Shown: positions 23,330 to 32,471 of the stretch, piece by piece
Position numbering within the stretch: the first letter of the stretch is position 1
Layout: every line of letters starts with the position of its first letter
NCBI RefSeq assembly: GCF_051020985.1
Contig: NW_027475133.1
Coordinates: forward strand, 3,720,001 to 3,784,000
DNA length: 64,000 nt
Direction of reading: 5' to 3'
DNA from: Nomia melanderi
Lineage: Eukaryota; Arthropoda; Insecta; Hymenoptera; Halictidae
Made by a program: the position numbers and the translations under genes
Notes under the pieces: model-generated
The model's input: only the letters and a program-made list of their open reading frames with translations
Database searches by the model: none
Told to the model about the DNA's origin: nothing

Positions 23330-26067
23330 GGGGAAAAATCCAATATATATCTGGTGATATCTCGGGTGCTATTAGAGATAGCGCAATAAACCAAAGTGAA
23401 TTGTCTGCAGGAGGCCCTGGCGCATGAATCTGTGCAGCGGGAACGACCTCGGACCACCAGGGGCCGAGAAAAACGCAGTCTCATGGGGCCGGACACTCAG
23501 GGTCAGGGTAAAATCCAATATATATCTGGTGATATCTCGGGCGCTATTAGAGATAGCGCAATAAATCAAAGTGCATTGTCTGTAGGAGGCCCTGGCGCAT
23601 GAATCTGTGCAGCGGGAACGACCTCGGACCACGAGGGGCCGAGAAAACCACAGTCTCATGGGGCCGGACACTCAGGGTCAGGGGAAAATCCAGTATATAT
23701 CTGCTGATATCTCGGGTGCTATTACAGATAGCGCAATAAATCAAAGTGCATTGTCTGTAGGAGGCCCTGGCGCATGAATCCGTGCAGCGGGAACGACCTC
23801 GGACCACCAGGGGCCGAGAAAACCACAGTCTCATGGGGCCGGACACTCAGGGTCAGGGGAAAATCCAATATATATCTGGTGATATCTCGGGTGCTATTAC
23901 AGATAGAGCAATAAATCAAAGTGCATTGTCTCTAGGAGGCCCTGGCGCATGAATGTGTGCAGCGAGAACGACCTCGGACCACCAGGGGCCGAGAAAACCG
24001 CAGTCTCATGGGGCCGGACACTCAGGGTCAGGGGAAAATCCAATATATATCTGGTGATATCTCGGGTGCTATTAGAGATAGCGCAATAAACCAAAGTGAA
24101 TTATCTGCAGGAGGCCCTGGCGCATGAATCTGTGCAACGGGAACGTCCTCGGACCACCAGGGGCCGAGAAAACCACAGTCTCATGGGGCCGGACACTCAG
24201 GGTCAGTGGAAAATCCAATATAGATCTGGTGATATCTCGGGTGCTATTACAGATAGCGCAATAAATCAAAGTGCATTACCTGTAGGTGGCCCTGGCGCAT
24301 GAATCTGTGCAGCGGGAACGTCCTCGGACCTCCAGGGGCCGAGACAACGTCCGTCTCATGGGGCCGGACACTCAGGGTCAGGGTAAAATCCAATATATAT
24401 CTGGTGATATCTCGGGTGCTATTACAGATAGAGCAATAAATCAAAGTGCATTGTCTGTATGAGGCCCTGGCGCATGAATGTGTGCAGCGGGAACGACCTC
24501 GGACCACCAGGGGCCGAGAAAACCGCAGTCTCATGGGGCCGGACACTCAGGGTCAGGGAAAAATCCAATATATATCTGGTGATATCTCGGGCGCTATTAG
24601 AGATAGCGCAATAAGCCAAAGGGAATTATCTGCAGGAGGCCCTGGCGCATGAATCTGTGCAGCGGGAAGGATCTCGGACCATCAGGGGCCGAGACATCCA
24701 CCGTCTCATGGGGCCGGACACTCAGGGTCAGGGAAAAATCCAATATATATCTGGTGATATCTCGGGTGCTATTACAGATAGCGCAATAAATCAAAGTGCA
24801 TTGTCTGTAGGAGGCCCTGGCGCATGAATCTGTGCAGCGGGAACGACCTCGGACCACCAGCGGCCGAGAAAACCACAGTCTCATGGGGCCGGACACTCAG
24901 GGTCAGGGGAAAATCCAATATATATCTGGTGATATCTCTGGTGCTATTACAGATAGAGCAATAAATCAAAGTGCATTGTCTGTAGGAGGCCCTGGCGCAT
25001 GAATGTGTGCAGCGGCAACGACCTCGGACCACCAGGGGCCGAGAAAACCGCAGTCTCATGGGGCCGGACATTCAGGGTCAGGGAAAAATCCAATATATAT
25101 GTGGTGATATCTCGGGTGCTATTACAGATAGCGCAATAAATCAAAGTGCATTGTCTGTAGGAGACCCTGGCGCATGAACCTGTGCAGCGGGAACGACCTC
25201 GGACCACCAGGGGCCGAGAAAACGACCGTCTCATGGGGCCGGACGCTCAGGGTCAGTGAAAAATCCAATATATATCTGGTGATATCTCGGGTGCTATTAG
25301 AGATAGCGCAATAAACCAAAGTGAATTATCTGCAGGAGGCCCTGGCGCATGAATCTGTGCAACGGGAACGACCCCGGACCACCAGGGGCCGAGAAAACCA
25401 CAGTCTCATGGGGCCGGACACTCAGGGTCAGGGGAAAATCCAATATAGATCTGGTGATATCTCGGGTGCTATTACAGATAGCGCAATAAATCATAGTGCA
25501 TTGTCTGTAGGAGGCCCTGGCGCATGAATCTGGCCAGCGGGAACGACCTCGGACCACCAGCGGCCGAGAAAACCACCGTCTCATGGGGCCGGACACTCAG
25601 GGTCGGGGAAAAATCCAATATATATCTGGTGATATCTCGGGTGCTATTAGAGATAGCGCAATAAACCAAAGTGAATTGTCTGCAGGAGGCCCTGGCGCAT
25701 GAATCTGTGCAGCGGGAACGACCTCGGACCACCAGGGGCCGAGAAAACCGCAGTCTCATGGGGCCGGACACTCAGGGTCAGGGAAAAATCCAATATATAT
25801 CTGGTGATATCTCGGGCGCTATTAGAGATAGCGCAATAAATCAAAGTGCATTGTCTGTAGGAGGCCCTGGCGCATGAATCTGTGCAGCGGGAACGACCTC
25901 GGAACACCAGGGGCCGAGAAAACCACCGTCTCATGGGGCCGGACGCTCAGGATCAGTGAAAAATCCAATTTATATCTGGTGATATCTCGGGTGCTATTAG
26001 AGATAGCGCAATAAACCAAAGTGAATTATCTGCAGGAGGCCCTGGCGCATGAATCTGTGCAACGGGA
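23330..26067. repeat. Satellite segment with a 31-monomer-distant partner
   Basis: About 24,420-25,320 matches about 29,845-30,745 at an offset of 5,424 bp, which is 31 monomers minus the single base lost near 29,110. Shared marks include GAAGGATCTCGG, GACATCCACC, TCTCTGGTGC followed by ATAGAGC, GGACATTCAGG and GGAGACCCTGG. 24,096-24,300 likewise matches 29,345-29,550 (the GTGCATTACCTGTAGG variant). It contains no gene or other element. Confidence 0.75.
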
Positions 26068-27642
26068 ACGACCTCGGACCACCAGGGGCCGAGAAAACCA
26101 CAGTCTCATGGGGCCGGATACTCAGGGTCAGGGGAAAATCCAATATAGATCTGGTGATATCTCGGGTGCTATTACAAATAGCGCAATAAATCATAGTGCA
26201 TTGTCTGTAGGAGGCCCTGGCGCATGAATCTGGCCAGCGGGAACGACCTCGGACCACCAGCGGCCGAGAAAACCACCATCTCATGGGGCCGGACACTCAG
26301 GGTCGGGGAAAAATCCAATATATATCGGGTGATATCTCGGGTGCTATTAGAGATAGCGCAATAAACCAAAGTGAATTGTCTGCAGGAGGCCCTGGCGCAT
26401 GAATCTGTGCAGCAGGAACGACCTCGGACCACCAGGGGCCGAGAAAACCGCAGTCTCATGGGGCCGGACACTCAGGGTCAGGGAAAAATCCAATATATAT
26501 CTGGTGATATCTCGGGCGCTATTAGAGATAGCGCAATAAGCCAAAGGGAATTATCTGCAGGAGGCCCTGGCGCATGCATCTGTGCAGCGGGAACGACCTC
26601 GGACCACCAGGGGCCGAGAAAACCACAGTCTCATGGGGCCGGATAATCAGGGTCAGGGGAAAATCCAATATAGATCTGGTGATATCTCGGGTGCTATTAC
26701 AGATAGCGCAATAAATCATAGTGCATTGTCTGTAGGAGGCCCTGGCGCATGAATCTGGCCAGCGGGAACGACCTCGGACCACCAGCGGCCGAGAAAACCA
26801 CCATCTCATGGGGCCGGACACTCAGGGTCGGGGAAAAATCCAATATATATCGGGTGATATCTCGGGTGCTATTAGAGATAGCGCAATAAACCAAAGTGAA
26901 TTGTCTGCAGGAGGCCCTGGCGCATGAATCTGTGCAGCAGGAACGACCTCGGACCACCAGGGGCCGAGAAAACCGCAGTCTCATGGGGCCGGACACTCAG
27001 GGTCAGGGAAAAATCCAATATATATCTGGTGATATCTCGGGCGCTATTAGAGATAGCGCAATAAGCCAAAGGGAATTATCTGCAGGAGGCCCTGGCGCAT
27101 GCATCTGTGCAGCGGGAACGACCTCGGACCACCAGGGGCCGAGAAAACCACAGTCTCATGGGGCCGGATACTCAGGGTCAGGGGAAAATCCAATATAGAT
27201 CTGGTGATATCTCGGGTGCTATTACAGATAGCGCAATAAATCATAGTGCATTGTCTGTAGGAGGCCCTGGCGCATGAATCTGGCCAGCGGGAACGACCTC
27301 GGACCACCAGCGGCCGAGAAAACCACCATCTCATGGGGCCGGACACTCAGGGTCGGTGAAAAATCCAATATATATCTGGTGATATCTCGGGTGCTATTAG
27401 AGATAGCGCAATAAACCAAAGTGAATTGTCTGCAGGAGGCCCTGGCGCATGAATCTGTGCAGCGGGAACGACCTCGGACCACCAGGGGCCGAGAAAACCG
27501 CAGTCTCATGGGGCCGGACACTCAGGGTCAGGGAAAAATCCAATATATATCTGGTGATATCTCGGGCGCTATTAGAGATAGCGCAATAAATCAAAGTGCA
27601 TTGTCTGTAGGAGACCCTGGCGCATGAACCTGTGCAGCGGGA
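26068..27642. repeat. 3-monomer (525 bp) unit in three copies
   Basis: Units of about 26,068-26,592, 26,593-27,117 and 27,118-27,642 share the order ATAGATC copy, CAGCGGCCGAG copy and gamma-type copy. The first two share private changes, ATATATCGGGTG and CAGCAGGAACG, that the third lacks (ATATATCTGGTG, CAGCGGGAACG). The third is therefore closer to the older state and the first pair the more recent duplication. GCATGCATCTG marks the start of units 2 and 3. Confidence 0.8.
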
Positions 27643-28090
27643 ACGACCTCGGACCACCAGGGGCCGAGAAAACGACCGTCTCATGGGGCCGGACGCTCAG
27701 GGTCAGTGAAAAATCCAATATATATCTGGTGATATCTCGGGTGCTATTAGAGATAGCGCAATAAACCAAAGTGAATTATCTGCAGGAGGCCCTGGCGCAT
27801 GAATCTGTGCAACGGGAACGACCTCGGACCACCAGGGGCCGAGAAAACCACAGTCTCATGGGGCCGGATACTCAGGGTCAGGGGAAAATCCAATATAGAT
27901 CTGGTGATATCTCGGGTGCTATAACAGATAGCGCAATAAATCAAAGTGCATTGTCTGTAGGAGGCCCTGGCGCATGAATCTGTGCAGCGGGAACGTCCTC
28001 GGACCCCCAGGGGCCGAGACAACCACCGTCTCATGGGGCCGGACACTCAGGGTCAGTGAAAAATCCAATATATATCTGGTGATATCTCGG

Positions 28091-28109
28091 GTGCTATTAC
28101 AGATAGCGC
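28091..28109. other. Inverted repeat 1 of the monomer (7-bp arms, 5-base loop)
   Basis: GTGCTAT at 28,091-28,097 faces ATAGCGC at 28,103-28,109 across the loop TACAG. Six of the seven pairs are Watson-Crick and the seventh is G-T, which would be a G-U wobble in RNA. In gamma-type monomers (for example 2,716-2,734) the left arm is GCGCTAT, making a perfect 7-bp inverted repeat around TAGAG. The element is present in almost every copy. It could form a small hairpin in RNA or a cruciform, or be a protein-binding dyad; no function can be assigned from sequence. Confidence 0.85.
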
Positions 28110-28115
28110 AATAAA
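28110..28115 (+). other. AATAAA hexamer in the monomer
   Basis: Almost every monomer carries AATAAA immediately after the ATAGCGC arm. In alpha copies it is followed after about ten bases by the GT-rich TGCATTGTCTGT. This matches the canonical animal polyadenylation hexamer, but spacing and use are unproven. Gamma copies read AATAAG, and a few others read AAAAAA (near 2,035 and 7,110) or AATAAC (near 4,660, 9,735 and 17,610). Confidence 0.5.
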
Positions 28116-28137
28116 TCAAAGTGCATTGTCTGTAGGA

Positions 28138-28190
28138 GGCCCTGGCGCATGAATCTGTGCAGCGGGAACGACCTCGGACCACCAGGGGCC
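28138..28190. other. Long-range inverted pair GGCCCTGG / CCAGGGGCC
   Basis: GGCCCTGG at 28,138-28,145 is complementary to CCAGGGGCC at 28,182-28,190 except for one extra G in the right arm. The enclosed 36 bases contain GCATGAATCTGTGCAGCGGGAA-type sequence. The right arm overlaps the right arm of inverted repeat 2, so the two structures would compete. It recurs in most monomers; copies reading GGAGACCCTGG or GGAGTCCCTGG weaken the left arm. Confidence 0.6.
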
Positions 28191-28193
28191 GAG
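28173..28193. other. Inverted repeat 2 of the monomer (8-bp arms, one mismatch)
   Basis: CTCGGACC (28,173-28,180), loop ACCAG, then GGGCCGAG (28,186-28,193). Seven of the eight positions pair and the sixth is an A/G mismatch. It is found in most copies. Subtypes with CCTAGG, CCGCGG, CCCCGG or GGATCACC in the left arm weaken it, so pairing is not strictly conserved along the array. Confidence 0.75.
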
Positions 28194-28234
28194 AAAACCA
28201 CAGTCTCATGGGGCCGGACACTCAGGGTCAGGGG
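28185..28234 (+). other. Cluster of four G-runs per monomer
   Basis: GGGG at 28,185-28,188 and 28,210-28,213, GGG at 28,225-28,227 and GGGG at 28,231-28,234 all lie on the + strand within 50 bases. A fifth run, GGG, lies upstream in CAGCGGGAAC. The last two runs form TCAGGGTCAGGG. Loop lengths of 21, 11 and 3 bases are too long for a canonical short-loop G-quadruplex but compatible with a long-loop one. The strand bias is uniform because every monomer has the same orientation. Confidence 0.6.
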
Positions 28235-28239
28235 AAAAT

Positions 28240-28250
28240 CCAATATATAT
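28240..28250 (+). other. CCAATATATAT stretch of the monomer
   Basis: A CCAAT pentamer runs directly into TATATAT. Subtypes change this tract to TATAGAT (which makes a BglII site, AGATCT), TATTTAT, TACTTAT, TATACAT or a form followed by GTGG. CCAAT and TATA are too close together for a standard promoter arrangement, so I describe it as the AT-rich segment of the monomer only. Confidence 0.6.
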
Positions 28251-28260
28251 CTGGTGATAT
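28247..28260. other. ATATC / GATAT mini inverted repeat overlapping the EcoRV site
   Basis: ATATC at 28,247-28,251 and GATAT at 28,256-28,260 flank TGGT, or TGCT in some copies. ATATCT also occurs as a direct repeat ten bases apart. The palindrome GATATC (28,256-28,261) is kept in most monomers. Exceptions are a right-hand subtype with GATGTC, copies with GATCTC near 47,680 and 49,080, and one GGTATC near 30,704. Confidence 0.75.
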
Positions 28261-29105
28261 CTCGGGTGCTATTAGAGATAGCGCAATAAACCAAAGTGAA
28301 TTATCTGCAGGAGGCCCTGGCGCATGAATATGTGCAGCGGGAACGACCTCGGACCACCAGGGGCCGAAAAAACCACAGTCTCATGGGGCCGGATACTCAG
28401 GGTCAGGGGAAAATCCAATATAGATCTGGTGATATCTCGGGTGATATTACAGATAGCGCAATAAATCAAAGTGCATTGTCTGTAGGAGGCCCTGGCGCAT
28501 GAATCTGTGCAGCGGGAACGACCTAGGACCACCCGGGGCCGAGACAACCACCGTCTCATGGGGCCGGACACTCAGGGTCAGGGGAAAATCCAGTATATAT
28601 CTGGTGATATCTCGGGTGCTATTAGAGATAGCGTAATAAACCAAAGTGCATTGTCTGTAGGAGGCCCTGGCGCATGAATCTGTGCAGCGGGAACGACCTC
28701 GGACCACGAGGGGCCGAGAAAACCACAGTCTCATGGGGCCGGACACTCAGGGTCAGGGGAAAATCCAGTATATATCTGGTGATATCTCGTGTGCTATTAC
28801 AGATAGCGCAATAAATCAAAGTGCATTGTCTGTAGGAGGCCCTGGCGCATGAATCTGTGCCGCGGGAACGACCTCGGACCACCAGGGGCCGAGAAAACCA
28901 CAGTCTCATGGGGCCGGACACTCAGGGTCGGGGAAAAATCCAATATATATCTGGTGATATCTCGGGTGCTATTAGAGATAGCGCAATAAACCAAAGTGAA
29001 TTGTCTGCAGGAGGCCCTGGCGCATGAATCTGTGCAGCGGGAACGACCGCGGACCACCAGGGGCCGAGAAAACCACCGTCTCATGGGGCCGGACACTCAG
29101 GGACA

Positions 29106-29112
29106 GGGAAAA
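29106..29112. other. Single-base deletion in the G/A run
   Basis: The monomer reads GGACAGGGAAAATCC, where neighbours read GGTCAGGGAAAAATCC or GGTCAGGGGAAAATCC. One base is therefore missing from the run, and the phase of all later monomers shifts by -1. With the +1 near 907-913 this is the only net length change detected in the window. Confidence 0.9.
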
Positions 29113-32100
29113 TCCAATATATATCTGGTGATATCTCGGGTGCTATTAGAGATAGCGCAATAAACCAAAGTGAATTATCTGCAGGAGGCCCTGGCGCATG
29201 AATCTGTGCAACGGGAACGACCCCGGACCACCAGGGGCCGAGAAAACCACAGTCTCATGGGGCCGGACACTCAGGGTCAGGGGAAAATCCAATATAGATC
29301 TGGTGATATCTCGGGTGCTATTACACATAGCGCAATAAACCAAAGTGAATTATCTGCAGGAGGCCCTTGCGCATGAATCTGTGCAACGGGAACGTCCTCG
29401 GACCACCAGGGGCCGAGAAAACCACAGTCTCATGGGGCCGGACACTCAGGGTCAGTGGAAAATCCAATATAGATCTGGTGATATCTCGGGTGCTATTACA
29501 GATAGCGCAATAAATCAAAGTGCATTACCTGTAGGAGGCCCTGGCGCATGAATCTGTGCAGAGGGAACGTCCTCGGACCTCCAGGGGCCGAGACAACGAC
29601 CGTCTCATGGGGCCGGACACTCAGGGTCAGGGTAAAATCCAATATATATCTGGTGATATCTCGGGTGCTATAACAGATAGCGCAATAAATCAAAGTGCAT
29701 TGTCTGTAGGAGGCCCTGGCGCATGAATCTGTGCAGCGGGAACGACCTCGGACCACCAGGGGCCGAGAAAACCACAGTCTCATGGGGCCGGACACTCAGG
29801 GTCAGGGGAAAATCCAATATATATCTGGTGATATCTCGGGTGCTATTACAGATAGAGCAATAAATCAAAGTGCATTGTCTGTAGGAGGCCCTGGCGCATG
29901 AATGTGTGCAGCGGGAACGACCTCGGACCACCAGGGGCCGAGAAAACCGCAGTCTCATGGGGCCGGACACTCAGGGTCAGGGAAAAATCCAATATATATC
30001 TGGTGATATCTCGGGCGCTATTAGAGATAGCGCAATAAGCCAAAGGGAATTATCTGCAGGAGGCCCTGGCGCATGAATCTGTGCAGCGGGAAGGATCTCG
30101 GACCATTAGGGGCCGAGACATCCACCGTCTCATGGGGCCGGACACTCAGGGTCAGGGAAAAATCCAATATATATCTGGTGATATCTCGGGTGCTATTACA
30201 GATAGCGCAATAAATCAAAGTGCATTGTCTGTAGGAGGCCCTGGCGCATGAATCTGTGCAGCGGGAACGACCTCGGACCACCAGGGGCCGAGAAAACCAC
30301 AGTCTCATGGGGCCGGACACTCAGGGTCAGGGGAAAATCCAATATATATCTGGTGATATCTCTGGTGCTATTACAGATAGAGCAATAAATCAAAGTGCAT
30401 TGTCTGTAGGAGGCCCTGGCGCATGAATGTGTGCAGCGGGAACGACCTCGGACCACCAGGGGCCGAGAAAACCGCAGTCTCATGGGGCCGGACATTCAGG
30501 GTCAGGGAAAAATCCAATATATATGTGGTGATATCTCGGGTGCTATTACAGATAGCGCAATAAATCAAAGTGCATTGTCTGTAGGAGACCCTGGCGCATG
30601 AACCTGTGCAGCGGGAACGACCTCGGACCACCAGGGGCCGAGAAAACGACCGTCTCATGGGGCCGGACGCTCAGGGTCAGTGAAAAATCCAATATATATC
30701 TGGTGGTATCTCGGGTGCTATTAGAGATAGCGCAATAAACCAAAGTCAATTATCTGCAGGAGGCCCTGGCGCATGAATCTGTGCAACGGGAACGACCCCG
30801 GACCACCAGGGGCCGAGAAAACCACAGTCTCATGGGGCCGGACACTCAGGGTCAGGGGAAAATCCAATATATATCTGGTGATATCTCGGGTGCTATAACA
30901 GATAGCGCAATAAATCAAAGTGCATTGTCTGTAGGAGGCCCTGGCGCATGAATCTGTGCAGCGGGAACGACCTCGGACCACCAGGGGCCGAGAAAACCAC
31001 AGTCTCATGGGGCCGGACACTCAGGGTCAGGGAAAAATCCAATATATATCTGGTGATATCTCGGGCGCTATTAGAGATAGCGCAATAAGCCAAAGGGAAT
31101 TATCTGCAGGAGGCCCTGGCGCATGAATCTGTGCAGCGGGAAGGATCTCGGACCATCAGGGGCCGAGACATCCACCGTCTCATGGGGCCGGACACTCAGG
31201 GTCAGGGAAAAATCCAATATATATCTGGTGATATCTCGGGTGCTATTACAGATAGCGCAATAAATCAAAGTGCATTGTCTGTAGGAGGCCCTGGCGCATG
31301 AATCTGTGCAACGGGAACGACCCCGGACCACCAGGGGCCGAGAAAACCACAGTCTCATGGGGCCGGACACTCAGGGTCAGGGGAAAATCCAATATAGATC
31401 TGGTGATATCTCGGGTGCTATTACACATAGCGCAATAAACCAAAGTGAATTATCTGCAGGAGGCCCTTGCGCATGAATCTGTGCAACGGGAACGTCCTCG
31501 GACCACCAGGGGCCGAGAAAACCACAGTCTCATGGGGCCGGACACTCAGGGTCAGTGGAAAATCCAATATAGATCTGGTGATATCTCGGGTGCTATTACA
31601 GATAGCGCAATAAATCAAAGTGCATTACCTGTAGGAGGCCCTGGCGCATGAATCTGTGCAGCGGGAACGTCCTCGGACCTCCAGGGGCCGAGACAACGAC
31701 CGTCTCATGGGGCCGGACACTCAGGGTCAGGGTAAAATCCAATATATATCTGGTGATATCTCGGGTGCTATAACAGATAGCGCAATAAATCAAAGTGCAT
31801 TGTCTGTAGGAGGCCCTGGCGCATGAATCTGTGCAGCGGGAACGACCTCGGACCACCAGGGGCCGAGAAAACCACAGTCTCATGGGGCCGGACACTCAGG
31901 GTCAGGGGAAAATCCAATATATATCTGGTGATATCTCTGGTGCTATTACAGATAGAGCAATAAATCAAAGTGAATTATCTGCAGGAGGCCCTGGCGCATG
32001 AATCTGTGCAACGGGAACGACCCCGGACCACCAGGGGCCGAGAAAACCACAGTCTCATGGGGCCGGACACTCAGGGTCAGGGGAAAATCCAATATATATC

Positions 32101-32471
32101 TGGTGATATCTCGGGCGCTATTAGAGATAGCGCAATAAGCCAAAGGGAATTATCTGCAGGAGGCCCTGGCGCATGAATCTGTGCAGCGGGAAGGATCTCG
32201 GACCATCAGGGGCCGAGACATCCACCGTCTCATGGGGCCGGACACTCAGGGTCAGGGAAAAATCCAATATATATCTGGTGATATCTCGGGTGCTATTACA
32301 GATAGCGCAATAAATCAAAGTGCATTGTCTGTAGGAGGCCCTGGCGCATGAATCTGTGCAGCGGGAACGTCCTCGGACCTCCAGGGGCCGAGACAACGAC
32401 CGTCTCATGGGGCCGGACACTCAGGGTTAGGGTAAAATCCAATATATATCTGGTGATATCTCGGGTGCTAT
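29113..32471. repeat. Segment with a partial 12-monomer (2,100 bp) period
   Basis: 29,184-29,835 recurs at 31,284-31,935 (offset 2,100 bp), sharing ATTACACATAG, GGCCCTTGCGC, GTGCATTACCTG and ACGTCCTCGGACCTCC. The copies diverge afterwards. Within the block the GAAGGATCTCGG cassette sits at 30,091, 31,141 and 32,191, exactly 1,050 bp apart, so 6-monomer modules underlie the 12-monomer period. A single TTAGGG lies at 32,427-32,432. Confidence 0.75.

Larger units (their letters stand above)
28081..28255. repeat. Reference (consensus-like) satellite monomer
   Basis: This copy was chosen because it carries the commonest base at nearly every variable site. It starts at one GATATC and ends just before the next. 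In order it holds: the EcoRV site; inverted-repeat arms GTGCTAT and ATAGCGC; AATAAA; a subtype-defining block with variable sites at 28,116, 28,124, 28,128 and 28,133 (T, C, G, T in this alpha copy; C, A, A, C in beta); GGCCCTGGCGCATGAA; CAGCGGGAACGA; a GC-rich hairpin block; GGGGCCGG; TCAGGGTCAGGG; an A-run; and CCAATATATAT. A hand count gives 92 G+C of 175 and 8 CpG, an observed/expected ratio of about 0.67. Because 175 is not divisible by 3, the reading frame rotates from copy to copy. Confidence 0.95.
27643..29105. repeat. Satellite segment of mixed monomers
   Basis: About eight monomers with no internal multi-monomer period that I could see. The first ATAACAG variant appears at about 27,921. 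About 28,450-28,800 resembles two monomers at 14,100-14,450 and 21,975-22,325 (GACCACCCGGGG, CCAGTATATATC). The most consensus-like monomer lies here. No gene or other element. Confidence 0.7.

Noticed and set aside
28150..28170. CENP-B box
   Set aside because: CAGCGGGAACG shares only the CGGGA end with the 17-bp CENP-B box. The TTCG core and the spaced A are missing on both strands.
28160..28185. RNA polymerase III B box or tRNA/SINE origin
   Set aside because: GGGAACGACCTCGG resembles GGTTCGANTCC only weakly, no A box stands at a suitable distance, and no tRNA fold was seen.
28222..28233. Telomeric array
   Set aside because: There are only two TCAGGG hexamers per monomer and one TTAGGG in the window; no run of telomere repeats exists.
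28240..28250. CCAAT/TATA promoter in each monomer
   Set aside because: The two elements overlap, leaving no normal spacing, and no downstream gene exists. I treat it as the AT-rich part of the repeat.
28081..28255. Hammerhead ribozyme, as found in some satellite DNAs
   Set aside because: I looked for CTGATGA-type and GAAA core motifs flanking a cleavage triplet on both strands. CTGGTGATA lacks the required core, and the other conserved parts are absent.
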